Source of the DNA: Bradyrhizobium altum
GTDB lineage: Bacteria; Pseudomonadota; Alphaproteobacteria; Rhizobiales; Xanthobacteraceae
Direction: 5' to 3'
Assembly: GCF_020889705.1 (NCBI RefSeq)
Contig: NZ_JACMYP010000010.1
Coordinates: 1 to 64,000 of the forward strand
Length of the DNA: 64,000 nt
In this document: positions 7,642 to 15,335 of the stretch, one piece after another
How positions within the stretch are numbered: the stretch's first letter is position 1
Layout: each line of letters opens with the position of its first letter
The notes under the pieces: generated by a model
Told to the model about the DNA's origin: nothing
What the model saw: only the letters and a program-made list of their open reading frames with translations
Database searches by the model: none
Program-made: the position numbers and the translations under genes

Positions 7642-7715
7642 GGGAGTGTCGTCTAGTGGTAAGGCACCGGCTTCCAACGCCGGTTACGTGGGTTCGATTC
7701 TTACCGCTCCTGCCA
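7642..7715 (+). tRNA. tRNA-Trp-like (anticodon CCA)
   Basis: Acceptor GGGAGTG/CGCTCCT (two G-U pairs), a perfect anticodon stem CCGGC/GCCGG with loop TTCCAAC, which places CCA at 34-36. T arm GTGGG-TTCGATT-CTTAC, discriminator G and encoded CCA. If the stem were shifted by one the anticodon would read TCC (Gly), but pairing favours CCA. Confidence 0.65.
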
Positions 7716-7719
7716 AACT

Positions 7720-8275
7720 TCACAACCCTGGGCCGACCCGCGGCGCCGACGCCTGCCGGGCCGCTAACTCAGCCTCAGCTGCGCGCAGCGAGGCCCACGC
7801 CTGTTCGAGCAGCGGCGCCGGCGCGTTCGCCAGGATCTCGAGCGTGGCGCGTTTCTCTGGCAGATACGTCTTCGCGAAGCCGGGATTGTGCTTCGAGATC
7901 GTCGACGTGTTGCTGATGAGGTCGGCGCACTTGATGCCCTGGGTCTCGGTTCCGGTCATCTCGAGTCGGAGCCGATCGGCACGTTTTCGGCGCTCGCGGT
8001 TCATGCCCTCGGCTGGCGGCGTGTCGGTGAGGTCGAAGACCATCAGGGCGACGGCGGAGCCAAACTTGGCGCAGACCGCGGGCAGGGTGACGTCGGTGTC
8101 CTCGACGACATCATGCAGCCATGCCGCGGCGATCGCGGTTTTCTGACAAGCCGGTCCGTTCCACAATGCCGGCGACCTCCTCGAGGTGAACGAAATACGG
8201 TTCGCCGGTGTAGTTCCGTTTCTGTAGTGCATGCTTCTCCCGCGCGAATTCGCGAGCCATTTCGATCAAGTTCAT
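7720..8275 (-). pseudogene. HD-domain (SpoT-like) hydrolase with frameshift
   Basis: From ATG 8275 the frame reads MNLIEMAREFAREKHALQ, then NYTGEPYFVHLEEVAGIVE, then stops after a shift at an AAAA run near 8140. The other frame continues TAIAAAWLHDVVEDTDVTL, ending at 7720. Together they make a standard small HD phosphohydrolase of the RelA/SpoT type, with the metal-binding HD inside WLHDVVEDT. The enzyme would hydrolyse nucleotides such as (p)ppGpp. A single-base indel breaks the gene unless it is an assembly error or a programmed shift. It borders the tRNA array. Confidence 0.7.
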
Positions 8276-8512
8276 TTTCTCTCCATCGCCCGCTGCCGCT
8301 GAGCGGCCGCATATTCGCGGGCCAAAGACCTGGACGCTTCGCCGCCAGCCAACTCCCCCAAATCAATCATCCTATTCCGACGGCCATGCCAATATGAAAG
8401 GCGGCGGTTCGGCCCGACCTCGGGTGCTGTCCGTCGGCCAAGGTTCTGTCCGCAGGCGTCGGTGGCTGAGAGACCGCGAGCGCTCCCGCCGCACTAGGAA
8501 TGGAGCCGGTCA

Positions 8513-8632
8513 TGCATTGGTATGAGGAGCTCGGCAAGCAAGCGCGCGCCGTGTCTGACGCGGCGCAACTTCGCAGATGGGCCAAAGCCGGCCCTGGCAG
8601 GCGCATCGGAGGCGGGTCCATTGAGCATTGAG
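8513..8632 (+). CDS. 39-residue protein containing a repeated SDAAQLRRWAK motif
   Basis: ATG 8513 follows GGAG at suitable spacing. The product reads MHWYEELGKQARAVSDAAQL, RRWAKAGPGRRIGGGS and ends IEH. The SDAAQLRRWAK segment is encoded by a 34-bp sequence repeated exactly at 9379-9412, where a different tail follows. It may be intact or a truncated member of a larger family. Function unknown. Confidence 0.45.
8553..8586 (+). repeat. 34-bp direct repeat, copy 1
   Basis: Identical over 34 bases to 9379-9412. The two copies flank the cupin gene. Confidence 0.8.
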
Positions 8633-8726
8633 AGGGAGGAGGAACGGGCCTTATACTTGCGCGCTGGAAGCCGAACAACCGTTCTGGTTTCGCTCGCACA
8701 CCATCACATAGCTAGGCGAGGTTGCC

Positions 8727-9278
8727 ATGCACACCAAAGCCATGAAGACACGTCTCGGCCTTCTTTATTTGCTTGCCGCCGTTGTTGTCGTCCTTGCTCT
8801 ATCCTCCATCTCACGCCCGGTCTTTGCAGCTGAGAGGGCATTCATCGTTCTGCCCGGCGAAGCATCCCGCTACGGCGGACAGCAAGGCCGCGAGGGAGAT
8901 TTCACCGAACTATTGGCGACGGCTGACGAAACTGGGGGTGTGCTCGGCATCTTTCGTCAAACCATCGCACCCAAGAGCGGCCCTCCTACGCACCTGCACG
9001 GAATGGAAGCTGAGTTTTGTTACGTTGTGAGCGGCCAGTTCAACTTCAAACTGGGCGAAAGTATTGTGAGCGCGCCCGCCGGGGCCTTTGTCTTCATTCC
9101 TCGCGTTACTCCGCACACGTTCCAGAACATCGGGACGGAGCCCGGTGTATTGCTGTTCGGTGTGACGCCCGGTGGGTTCGAAAAGATGTTCGCTGAGCGG
9201 CAAGGCGTCGATGCCGACACGAACCAAAAGCTGATGGCAAAGCACCACATGCAAGTTGTGGGGCCGCCTCTTCGGTAG
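8727..9278 (+). CDS. Exported cupin-domain protein
   Basis: A 183-residue protein. An N-terminal signal (LGLLYLLAAVVVVLALSSIS, then PVFAAE) precedes a single cupin barrel. Cupin motif 1 is visible as PPTHLHGMEAEFCYVVSGQF and motif 2 as PAGAFVFIPRVTPHTFQN, with histidines and glutamate able to bind a metal. The role could be an enzyme or a small-molecule binding protein in the periplasm. The start could be ATG 8727 or the second ATG at 8742. The gene lies between two 34-bp direct repeats. Confidence 0.8.
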   Translation: MHTKAMKTRLGLLYLLAAVVVVLALSSISRPVFAAERAFIVLPGEASRYGGQQGREGDFTELLATADETGGVLGIFRQTIAPKSGPPTHLHGMEAEFCYVVSGQFNFKLGESIVSAPAGAFVFIPRVTPHTFQNIGTEPGVLLFGVTPGGFEKMFAERQGVDADTNQKLMAKHHMQVVGPPLR

Positions 9279-9378
9279 GCTCTCGATTGAGTTAGGACCG
9301 ACTTCCGCTAAGGGTCCAAAATGCGAAGAACTCAGGTTGACCAAATCTAGTCCGGTGCGCCGCGATCAGCGGACCCCC

Positions 9379-9412
9379 GTCTGACGCGGCGCAACTTCGC
9401 AGATGGGCCAAA
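9379..9412 (+). repeat. 34-bp direct repeat, copy 2
   Basis: Identical over 34 bases to 8553-8586. It again encodes SDAAQLRRWAK, followed by TGLDPRKSVGRRSGS and a stop at about 9480, with no start codon close by. Confidence 0.8.
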
Positions 9413-9563
9413 ACCGGACTCGATCCCCGAAAGAGTGTCGGACGCAGGAGCGGCAGCGAGTATGATCGCTCTCATGGTTAGACAATTGATGACAAGATCA
9501 GCGTCGCGAAGAACGCGGTCTGCGCACCGCGGAGGAATGAACGAGACCGCCGACTGCGGGGGC

Positions 9564-9872
9564 TCAATCCGTGGGCTGCGGGCCGTCGTAGCCTTCGATC
9601 ACGATGATATCGATGTCCACGGCGCCCGCGCGCAGTGCCCTCGCCTTGGTGTATTCGGGTGAGCGGTAGCAGGCGAGCGCGGTTTCGTAGTCCTTGAACT
9701 CGATCACGATGTTGCGGTCGCGCGCCTTGCCCTCCACCGCCTCGAAGGTGCCGCCGCGCACCCGGAATTTCGCGTCGTATTTGCGGAGCACCGCCGCGAG
9801 GGCGGGCCCGTAGGCTTTGGTGTATTCAGGTTTGATCACATCGATGCGCCCGATCCAATACCCCTTCGGCAT
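9564..9872 (-). CDS. DUF1330 protein, cytoplasmic
   Basis: A 102-residue dimeric alpha-beta barrel (DUF1330) protein. MPKGYWIGRIDVIKPEYTKAYG begins the first strand and helix, GGTFEAVEGKARDRNIVIEF is the central hairpin, and DYETALACYRSPEYTKARAL precedes the final strand. ATG 9872 is chosen because the longer frame upstream is not family-like. A second DUF1330 gene with a signal peptide lies at 10450. Function is unknown. Confidence 0.85.
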   Translation of the reverse strand: MPKGYWIGRIDVIKPEYTKAYGPALAAVLRKYDAKFRVRGGTFEAVEGKARDRNIVIEFKDYETALACYRSPEYTKARALRAGAVDIDIIVIEGYDGPQPTD

Positions 9873-10175
9873 GTTGTCCTCCTCATCTTTGCATTTCTCA
9901 AAATCAAAAGGGGCCACTCCACTGGGGGTTAAATTGCTCTGCGGTGCCGATGGTTCCGTCGGGTTGACGACACCGTTGGGCTTGAGGTAGCGGCGCGGCG
10001 GGGCCAGGCTAATCGAGCGTGGAGGTCCGTTCAGGGGCATTTTCGACGCATTTGGCAGAGATTGAGGACTGGTTGATGTCCGCTCCTGTCCGTAAGCGCC
10101 GTACCAAAAGCGGGCCAGGAGCGTTGCGTTGGCCGGACTGCCGTGATTCAAACTCCCGAACTGGGGGCTCGAATC

Positions 10176-10256
10176 ATGCGCTACGAACTCGCCGACCATG
10201 AATGGACCGCCATCAAGCCGATGCCGCCGAACAAGCCGCGTGACGTTCCTCGGGTA
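10176..10256 (+). mobile_element. IS5-family transposase N-terminal remnant
   Basis: ATG 10176 opens MRYELADHEWTAIKPMPPNK, then PRDVPRVYERR. This is the typical start of IS5/IS1182-like insertion-sequence transposases. Homology stops after about 27 codons and no catalytic DDE region follows, so only a fragment remains. It lies between the two DUF1330 genes. Confidence 0.6.
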
Positions 10257-10449
10257 TACGAGCGGCGAGAGGCGGGGCGGGCCCCATTCCAAGGCATCAT
10301 ATGCAGGAGCACCCAACAGGTACCCAGGCAGAAGTGCTGCACTCCGAAGCCAAATTGATGAACTTCCGGTCGGCCGTCGCGACTCACGCTAGGGCACGTT
10401 GCCTTAGCCAATAGCTGCTGAGTTTTGTACCCAACGGAGGGACTTTGCC

Positions 10450-10839
10450 ATGAGATCCAAATTTGGAAGCGTAATGGTAATGCTCGCAGGCGTCGCAATT
10501 GGAGCTATCGCAGTTCAAGGCCTCCACGCTCAGGGAGCCAAGCCGAAGGCCTACGTCATCAGCGAAAATGAGATCCTCGATGCTTCGGCCCAGGCCGCTT
10601 ACCTGCCCACGGCCCGCAAGTTGATAGCAGACGCTCATGGTCGCGCTTTGCGTACCGCGGCCGGACGGGTTGTTCAGATAGAGGGTGGCGCACCGCCCAA
10701 GAGTGCAGCACTCACCGAATGGGACAGCGTAGATGACGCGGTGGCATTCTACAAATCGAAAGCCTGGGCGGACCTTGCTCCCCAGCGCGACAAGGCGGTC
10801 AAGGTCGTGCGCAGGTATGCCGTCGAAGTCGAGAAATAG
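10450..10839 (+). CDS. DUF1330 protein with signal peptide
   Basis: A 129-residue protein. A signal peptide (MRSKFGSVMVMLAGVAIGAI, then AVQGLHAQ) precedes a DUF1330 domain: AYVISENEILDASAQAAYLP, VVQIEGGAPPKSAAL and DDAVAFYKSKAWADLAPQR. GGAGGG lies shortly before the ATG. It is paralogous to the cytoplasmic protein at 9564-9872 but exported. A strong hairpin follows the stop. Confidence 0.85.
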   Translation: MRSKFGSVMVMLAGVAIGAIAVQGLHAQGAKPKAYVISENEILDASAQAAYLPTARKLIADAHGRALRTAAGRVVQIEGGAPPKSAALTEWDSVDDAVAFYKSKAWADLAPQRDKAVKVVRRYAVEVEK

Positions 10840-10871
10840 CCTCCAGACCGCGTGCCGCAATAACTGACCAG

Positions 10872-10895
10872 GAGGCCGCCCGCCTTGGCGGCCTT
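10872..10895 (+). terminator. Terminator after the exported DUF1330 gene
   Basis: AGGCCGCC-cgcc-TTGGCGGCCTT forms a GC-rich stem followed by TCCTTCC, 33 bases after the stop codon. Confidence 0.6.
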
Positions 10896-11090
10896 CCTTC
10901 CAGCGTCGACAGCGCGGCTCGGGAGTGCCTAACAAACGGCCCTTCACTCACTCTCGGTCGCTAGCAAAGTGCCGTACTGCCTGAGCTCGACGAATATGCC
11001 CAGCGCGATCCGCGCTCGCGTTGGGAGGAGGCGGGACAGCCAGCGGGTTGGTGCAGTGTTTAGAAGTTGCTCGGTCCAGATTACGGCATT

Positions 11091-11167
11091 CCAGTCGTTT
11101 TCGTAGGTAAACATCGGCTGCCAATGATCTTGCCGTCCGGGCTCATGAAGTATGCGCGATAATCTTT
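11091..11167 (-). pseudogene. Fragment of a YRAYFxxPDGxI small protein
   Basis: The minus strand reads KDYRAYFMSPDGKIIGSR and then goes out of frame; the neighbouring frame continues FTYENDWNAVIWTEQLL. The first part matches a small Bradyrhizobium protein beginning YRAYFIGPDG. The original start is replaced by TGA. It is a decayed gene. Confidence 0.5.
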
Positions 11168-11281
11168 TCATTCTATTACCGATGGATCGCGAGTCTCCCG
11201 TAGCGGCGCGATGAAGCGGCCTCAGCGTTCGTTCCCAACGCGCTGGGGCAGTTTTCAAGTGCGTCCGTCCGCCACGTTCCG

Positions 11282-11806
11282 CTAAAGCACCTCCGCATGA
11301 ACGTGGACTACGCCACGATCCGTAATGCCCAAACTACGCGCGGCGCCGAGTGAAAGGTCGAGCATGCGACCGGGAACAAACGGTCCGCGGTCCGTAATGC
11401 GAACCACAACCGATTTTTTGCTGGCGAGATCGGTGACGCGGACTCTCGTGCCGAACGGCAGGCTGCGATGGGCCGCCGTCAGTGAATCCCGATTGAACGG
11501 TGACCCATTCGCTGTTTTTCTTTTCCCGTATGAGTAGAACGAGGCTTTTCCGGTAAAGACTTGATTGAAGGATCGTTTCCCTGAGCGGGGCGTCGGATCA
11601 GATGCCGACTCTTGTCCGGTCGGAGGAGGTTGCGTTTGTGGCTCATCCTTCCTCGTCTGGTCCGGTGGCGCAGGGGCAGGCTCCGCGTGAGCCTTGGGAA
11701 TGATGGACCACCTGTCTTCGAAGGATTGCGCTACAGCAGGATTGGCGTGAAGGGCCAAGCAGGCAGGGACGGTTGCAATTGTGATCATTCTGGAGAGCAA
11801 ACGCAT
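11282..11806 (-). CDS. rlpA: RlpA-like septal/peptidoglycan protein
   Basis: From ATG 11806 there is a signal peptide (MRLLSRMITIATVPACLALH, cut after VAQ), a Pro-rich linker and a C-terminal double-psi beta-barrel. The barrel shows GKASFYSYGKRKTANGSPFN, AAHRSLPFGTRVRVTDL, VVVRITDRGPFVPGR and LDLSLGAARSLGI, the hallmark RlpA-like sequence. RlpA proteins act on denuded glycan strands in the periplasm at division sites or chain ends. There is no SPOR domain, which is usual for short alphaproteobacterial versions. The longer start at 11893 is unlikely because the signal peptide would be internal. Confidence 0.85.
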   Translation of the reverse strand: MRLLSRMITIATVPACLALHANPAVAQSFEDRWSIIPKAHAEPAPAPPDQTRKDEPQTQPPPTGQESASDPTPRSGKRSFNQVFTGKASFYSYGKRKTANGSPFNRDSLTAAHRSLPFGTRVRVTDLASKKSVVVRITDRGPFVPGRMLDLSLGAARSLGITDRGVVHVHAEVL

Positions 11807-11885
11807 AATCTGCCTCACTAAAAATCCAAAAGCATAAGAGTAGAATGCAAGCCTGTGAGATGCGTTCCTCCACGTCACGGCGGTC

Positions 11886-12005
11886 ATGCCCAAGCGGCCC
11901 GGTCTTGCCTATCTCCGCAGCCTGCAATTCGTCGACAAGGAGAACATCGGGCTCGAGGGCCATTCGATGGGCGGCTGGACCGTTCTGGGGCCCGTCGGGG
12001 CGGAC
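11886..12005 (+). pseudogene. Alpha/beta hydrolase fragment
   Basis: A short segment reads LAYLRSLQFVDKENIGLEG, then HSMGGWTVLGPV. GHSMGG is the nucleophile elbow of an alpha/beta hydrolase. Nothing upstream or downstream completes the fold, so this is a remnant between two intact minus-strand genes. Confidence 0.5.
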
Positions 12006-12063
12006 AAAAGCCGCCCCGGTCGTTGTCGGGGCGGGCATGGCTTTTGGAGCAGCACCGGAGTCG

Positions 12064-12468
12064 CTAGCGTTTCGCAGGTGGCCCGCTCTTGTTGCCGGGC
12101 AGGCCTTTCACGTTCGAAGGATCCTGTTGCTGTACGTGCTCGTTCTGAGGATTCGAGCCTACCGTGCTTTGGCCCGGCGCCGGCCCGTTCTTGTTTCCTG
12201 GGGAGCCAGCTATGCCGGTGCCGGAATTCTGCGCGCTAGGAGCGCTGCTAGTCCCAGTCGGATCGCTTGCAGGGCCCGGCCGACCCGGAGGCGTTGCGGC
12301 CGCTCCAGGACTGTTCTGGTCTCCCACGTATCCGGACTCGCCGGAATTGCGCGTCTTCACGCCCTTGTCGGCCTCGCTCTGCTGGTTCTGGGCGCTGGCG
12401 CGTTCAGCCATCATCGGACCGGCCGCCACAATCCCCGCAACGAGCAGCGCAATGGTGCATTTTTTCAT
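12064..12468 (-). CDS. Exported Pro/Gly/Asn-rich protein
   Basis: A 134-residue protein with a clear signal peptide (MKKCTIALLVAGIVAAGPMM, then AERASAQ). The rest is low-complexity, rich in Gly, Pro, Ser and Asn, with repeated PGNK motifs (GSPGNKNGPAPGQ, GLPGNKSGPPAK). It is probably disordered in the periplasm. The ATG at 12468 follows AGGAGG. A GGAAA-type -35-like sequence lies upstream but does not reach the EcfG consensus. Function unknown. Confidence 0.75.
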   Translation of the reverse strand: MKKCTIALLVAGIVAAGPMMAERASAQNQQSEADKGVKTRNSGESGYVGDQNSPGAAATPPGRPGPASDPTGTSSAPSAQNSGTGIAGSPGNKNGPAPGQSTVGSNPQNEHVQQQDPSNVKGLPGNKSGPPAKR

Positions 12469-12573
12469 GAGCTTCCTCCTAAAGGTTGCCCCCAACTCCA
12501 CAACTCTCTCCCGTATGATCGTTTCCGCGCTGGCTAAAAGATTGCTGATCACGCCGTGCGGAGGACAAGTACG

Positions 12574-12807
12574 CTAGGCCTGCCAAGGCATAGGCTGGCC
12601 CCGAGATGGCAGCCAAGAGTCAGGTTGCGTCGCGAGAAGACGTGCCCCGTGGCGGCAAAGGGGCGCGAGTGAACGCGACTGAACAAGTCTTTGGCCGGGC
12701 TGGGTCAGTCTCACGAACGTCTGCACGCATGGTACTTGAGCCCCCTTCATCGCGTACTGCAGCCCGGCCCAATATTCTGCCGGCGTCGCTTTGTCCTCGT
12801 CGATCAT
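12574..12807 (-). CDS. Small protein with ATPAxYWAGLQYA motif (copy 1)
   Basis: ATG 12807 reads MIDEDKATPAEYWAGLQYAM, then KGAQVPCVQTFVRLTQPGQ. The motif recurs at 60901-61068 (ATPAGYWAGLQYAI ... TYVRMLQPGKHLF). In that copy the protein ends soon after QPG; here the frame runs on through arginine-rich sequence, so the C-terminus may be a readthrough after a small deletion. No known domain. Confidence 0.45.
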   Translation of the reverse strand: MIDEDKATPAEYWAGLQYAMKGAQVPCVQTFVRLTQPGQRLVQSRSLAPLCRHGARLLATQPDSWLPSRGQPMPWQA

Positions 12808-12988
12808 GGGCGGCCGATGACCGGCGGTAGCTCAGGCCGATGCCTCCGTGCATGTTTCCCCCCAAGAGACCTGGCCGCCCTAATCGGCATCCGGCTCGTT
12901 TTTGCGTTCAGTTGAAAGCAGACGTGGAGGAGGCCATCTGCCGTTGCGAGGGTGTCGGAGCAGATGACGGCTTCAAGTCTCGCCTACG

Positions 12989-13459
12989 ATGACTTACGGG
13001 ACCGGCGTCGGCGGCGCCGGGGGCGGCGGTAGCGTGAATGTCGGCGTTCAGGGCGAGGTTCACGGCGAAGTCGAGAACAAACTGATCGTCGAAGCCGGGT
13101 CGTCGCTTCTGCAAGTCGTGAAGCAGGCGCAGCTAAGCGATCAAGATCGCCGGCAATTTGAACGGCAACGGCCCCGGGTCGCTGGGGCATTCGTCGCCGG
13201 ACGCGGCCGCCGGCGCCGTCGACCGGGAAACCGCTGGGGCCGCATTTTGCGGCGAAATCCAAGTCCTGTGCCAGTTGTTGAGGCAGCCTGTACGGCGGTC
13301 GCCGCCATTCTGAAGAACCCAAAACTCGGCGACGAGATCGCGATCGCTTTGATCGGCACCCGCCACGCGGTCTTGATCCCGATCGCTGATGGCGTCGGCA
13401 AGATCGCCGCCGAAGTTCAGGTACTCAACGGCGAACATGAACACGGTCGAACGAACTGA
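12989..13459 (+). pseudogene. Phage tail-like C-terminal remnant
   Basis: The first part reads GVQGEVHGEVENKLIVEAG, then SSLLQVVKQAQ. After a frame change comes GNLNGNGPGSLGHSSPDA, a pattern seen at the C-terminus of phage tail tape-measure-like proteins. The later part (AAILKNPKLGDEIAIALIGT ... VGKIAAEVQVLNG) may be a separate small gene. The region is frame-disrupted and has no intact tail operon around it. Assignment is tentative. Confidence 0.35.
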
Positions 13460-13724
13460 ACGGATCAAAGCGCTCATCAAAATCGCGGTCGCCATTCTTC
13501 GGCGCAACGACGTCGGTGGCTATCTCGATTTTCCCGAGGGTGGGCGCGTTCGCTCCTATGAGTTTCGCTTCAACGAGATGGTGCTATCGTTGCGTCGTCG
13601 TGTCGACGTCGACGCAACGGAAACAACGTTGATCGTGAAATTCGATGGCGAGAAGGTCTTGGGAGTGTCGTGGACGGTCGACGGCTTCACGAAGCGATCG
13701 GGAAGCGCAGCTTTGTCGATATAG
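13437..13724 (+). CDS. Hypothetical small protein
   Basis: A 95-residue frame from ATG 13437: MNTVERTERIKALIKIAVAI, GGYLDFPEGGRVRSYEFR, and VDATETTLIVKFDGEKVL. The start overlaps the end of the preceding frame. Mixed alpha/beta composition is consistent with a real protein; no family is recognised. It belongs to the phage-like segment around 13-17 kb. Confidence 0.5.
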   Translation: MNTVERTERIKALIKIAVAILRRNDVGGYLDFPEGGRVRSYEFRFNEMVLSLRRRVDVDATETTLIVKFDGEKVLGVSWTVDGFTKRSGSAALSI

Positions 13725-13921
13725 CCGGTTGCCCGCACTGGGCGGACCGTGTGATCCAACTAACAAAGGCCGCAGCGTGGTTCATGGTAACGTCTGAAAC
13801 GGCGTTGGCTCCGTCCCCTCGGCGCCGACGTTCCGGACGCTGCCCGCCCACTACCAACCGCTCAGCTGCCGCGGGCGTGGCAGCCCTGCGGGCGCTGGCG
13901 GCCTAATCGTCGATGGACGTA

Positions 13922-13946
13922 GGAACGGCCGTGGAATTGGCACGTT
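13922..13946 (+). promoter_or_regulatory. EcfG-type stress promoter of DUF6894 gene
   Basis: GGAAC, 16 nt, CGTT: a full consensus match. The ATG at 13955 is only 8 bases after CGTT, so the transcript should be leaderless or nearly so. Confidence 0.6.
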
Positions 13947-13954
13947 GCGGATTT

Positions 13955-14182
13955 ATGACGCGATATTTCTTCGATTATCGCCCCTCGGACAGCGAAGCCG
14001 CGATCGACGAAACGGGGCACGAACTCGAAAGTCTTGACGCTGCACGAGCGATGGCTTTTGCTGCCCTCGGCGATGCAGCCTTCGACAAGGGTAGGGACGC
14101 GCACGAGTTCCGTCTGACGATCGACATAAGAGAGGGCTCGGAGGTCGTAGGCACCGCTACTGTGACTATCTCAACCACGTGA
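13955..14182 (+). CDS. DUF6894-type small protein
   Basis: A 75-residue protein: MTRYFFDYRPSDSEAAIDET, GHELESLDAARAMAFAAL, and TIDIREGSEVVGTATVTI. This is the [R]YFFD ... D-E-x-G-x-E-L ... E-A-A pattern of the DUF6894 family, frequent in Rhizobiales stress islands. A paralogue is at 59789. ATG 13955 is preferred over the in-frame 13913 because the latter would place the promoter inside the coding region. The Crp/Fnr gene follows after 6 bases, so the two are probably co-transcribed. Confidence 0.75.
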   Translation: MTRYFFDYRPSDSEAAIDETGHELESLDAARAMAFAALGDAAFDKGRDAHEFRLTIDIREGSEVVGTATVTISTT

Positions 14183-14188
14183 CCCGCA

Positions 14189-14905
14189 ATGCATCAACGA
14201 TTGATAGCGCGCTTGCAGGCAGTTTCCGGCCTTGCTCAGGAAGAGCTTGCTGTACTGAACGCGCTTCCTCACACCGTCAGAAGTCTTGATGATCGAGAGA
14301 GCATTCTGAAGGAAGGTGACGGGGCGTTTAACTGTGTCGTGCTCATTAGCGGCTTTCTATATCGCCGCAAAATCGTTGGTGATCGAAACCAAATACTATC
14401 GCTGCACGTCCCGGGCGACATTCCCGATCTGATGACCTTGTACTTGCCGACGATGGATCACGATCTGATCAGCGTCGGGCAAAGCGTAGTAGGGACAGTG
14501 CCGCACGCGGCGCTAAGGGCGATGTTCGACAGGCAGCCCTCGTTGGTCCATACGTTTTGGCGCGAGACACTTATTGACGCGGCAATCTTCCGACATTGGG
14601 TCGGCAACCTCGGCGCCTTGGACGCCCTTCATCGCGTTGCACAATTGTTTTGCGAACTTGCCGTGCGTCTTGAGTTTGTAGGCCTGCTCAACAGGGGCAG
14701 CTTTGCTTTCCCCCTGACGCAGGCTGATATTGGATCAGCTTGCGGCCTTTCGACAGTTCATACCAACAGAACGTTGCAGGCCCTTCGGAGGCGAGGGCTG
14801 TTAGAATGGCGTGGAGAGATGGTGACGCTTCCGAACCGCGGAGCGTTGGAAGCGCTTGCTGATTTCAACGCTGACTATCTGCAACGAAGTTCGAAATCGG
14901 CGTAA
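14189..14905 (+). CDS. Crp/Fnr family transcriptional regulator
   Basis: A 238-residue regulator. The cyclic-nucleotide-binding fold covers the first 130 residues (ILKEGDGAFNCVVLISGFLY, LSLHVPGDIPDLMTLYLP). The C-terminal winged helix shows FPLTQADIGSACGLSTVHTN, then RTLQALRRRGLLEW. There are no cysteines arranged for an Fe-S cluster, so oxygen sensing as in FNR is unlikely; the ligand is unknown. Very short spacing to the DUF6894 gene, driven by an EcfG-type promoter, suggests stress-induced expression. Confidence 0.88.
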   Translation: MHQRLIARLQAVSGLAQEELAVLNALPHTVRSLDDRESILKEGDGAFNCVVLISGFLYRRKIVGDRNQILSLHVPGDIPDLMTLYLPTMDHDLISVGQSVVGTVPHAALRAMFDRQPSLVHTFWRETLIDAAIFRHWVGNLGALDALHRVAQLFCELAVRLEFVGLLNRGSFAFPLTQADIGSACGLSTVHTNRTLQALRRRGLLEWRGEMVTLPNRGALEALADFNADYLQRSSKSA

Positions 14906-14934
14906 TTGGCGCCTACGCAGGCGCCGAGGGATGG

Positions 14935-15162
14935 TCAACGTTCACCCCAGTTTTTGGGAAAGGACTTCCATTGCACATAATCGTAGTTGCCGGACCACCG
15001 ATGAACGATGCCGTCGCGTTGCTCGCATCTGAAGTACTTGGTCGCCGGCCGCGACACTTGGCTGGCTTCGTAAACGGCCTTGCAGCCCCCACAAACGAAC
15101 ATGACACTGACGGTCCGTTCTGCGCCGGGCATCCTCATTTTCTTGCTGCTGGTGTCTGTCAT
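14935..15162 (-). CDS. Small zinc-ribbon-like protein
   Basis: A 75-residue protein with VMFVCGGCKAVYEASQ and YFRCEQRDGIVHRWSGNYDY. The first CxxC resembles half of a zinc ribbon; the second knuckle here is C-x7-H rather than CxxC. A frameshifted relative with two CxxC pairs lies at 54196-54392 (CRECGALYSASQ, CERCGKPVHHW), showing that the family is a zinc ribbon. Function unknown. Confidence 0.6.
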   Translation of the reverse strand: MTDTSSKKMRMPGAERTVSVMFVCGGCKAVYEASQVSRPATKYFRCEQRDGIVHRWSGNYDYVQWKSFPKNWGER

Positions 15163-15335
15163 TGGGCCGCCAGGTTGGGCGGAGCCACAATCTCTCCCGG
15201 AGAACGGCGGCCCCTGACCGCGCGGTACGCATGACCAAAGCCAATCCGCACGGCTGGCACGATGATTGGACGTAGACCGAGGGGCAGCAACGCAATTCAG
15301 TTCTTAACCTTGCCGTTTGAGGTTAACGGCTAACA

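Noticed and set aside
10944-11258. A 104-codon minus-strand frame as an intact gene
   Set aside because: Only parts in two different frames resemble a known small protein (YRAYFMSPDG and END), so it is a decayed gene rather than an intact one.
11845-12537. A 230-codon plus-strand frame
   Set aside because: It shadows the exported PGNK protein at 12064-12468, which has a signal peptide and ribosome-binding site; the plus frame has neither.
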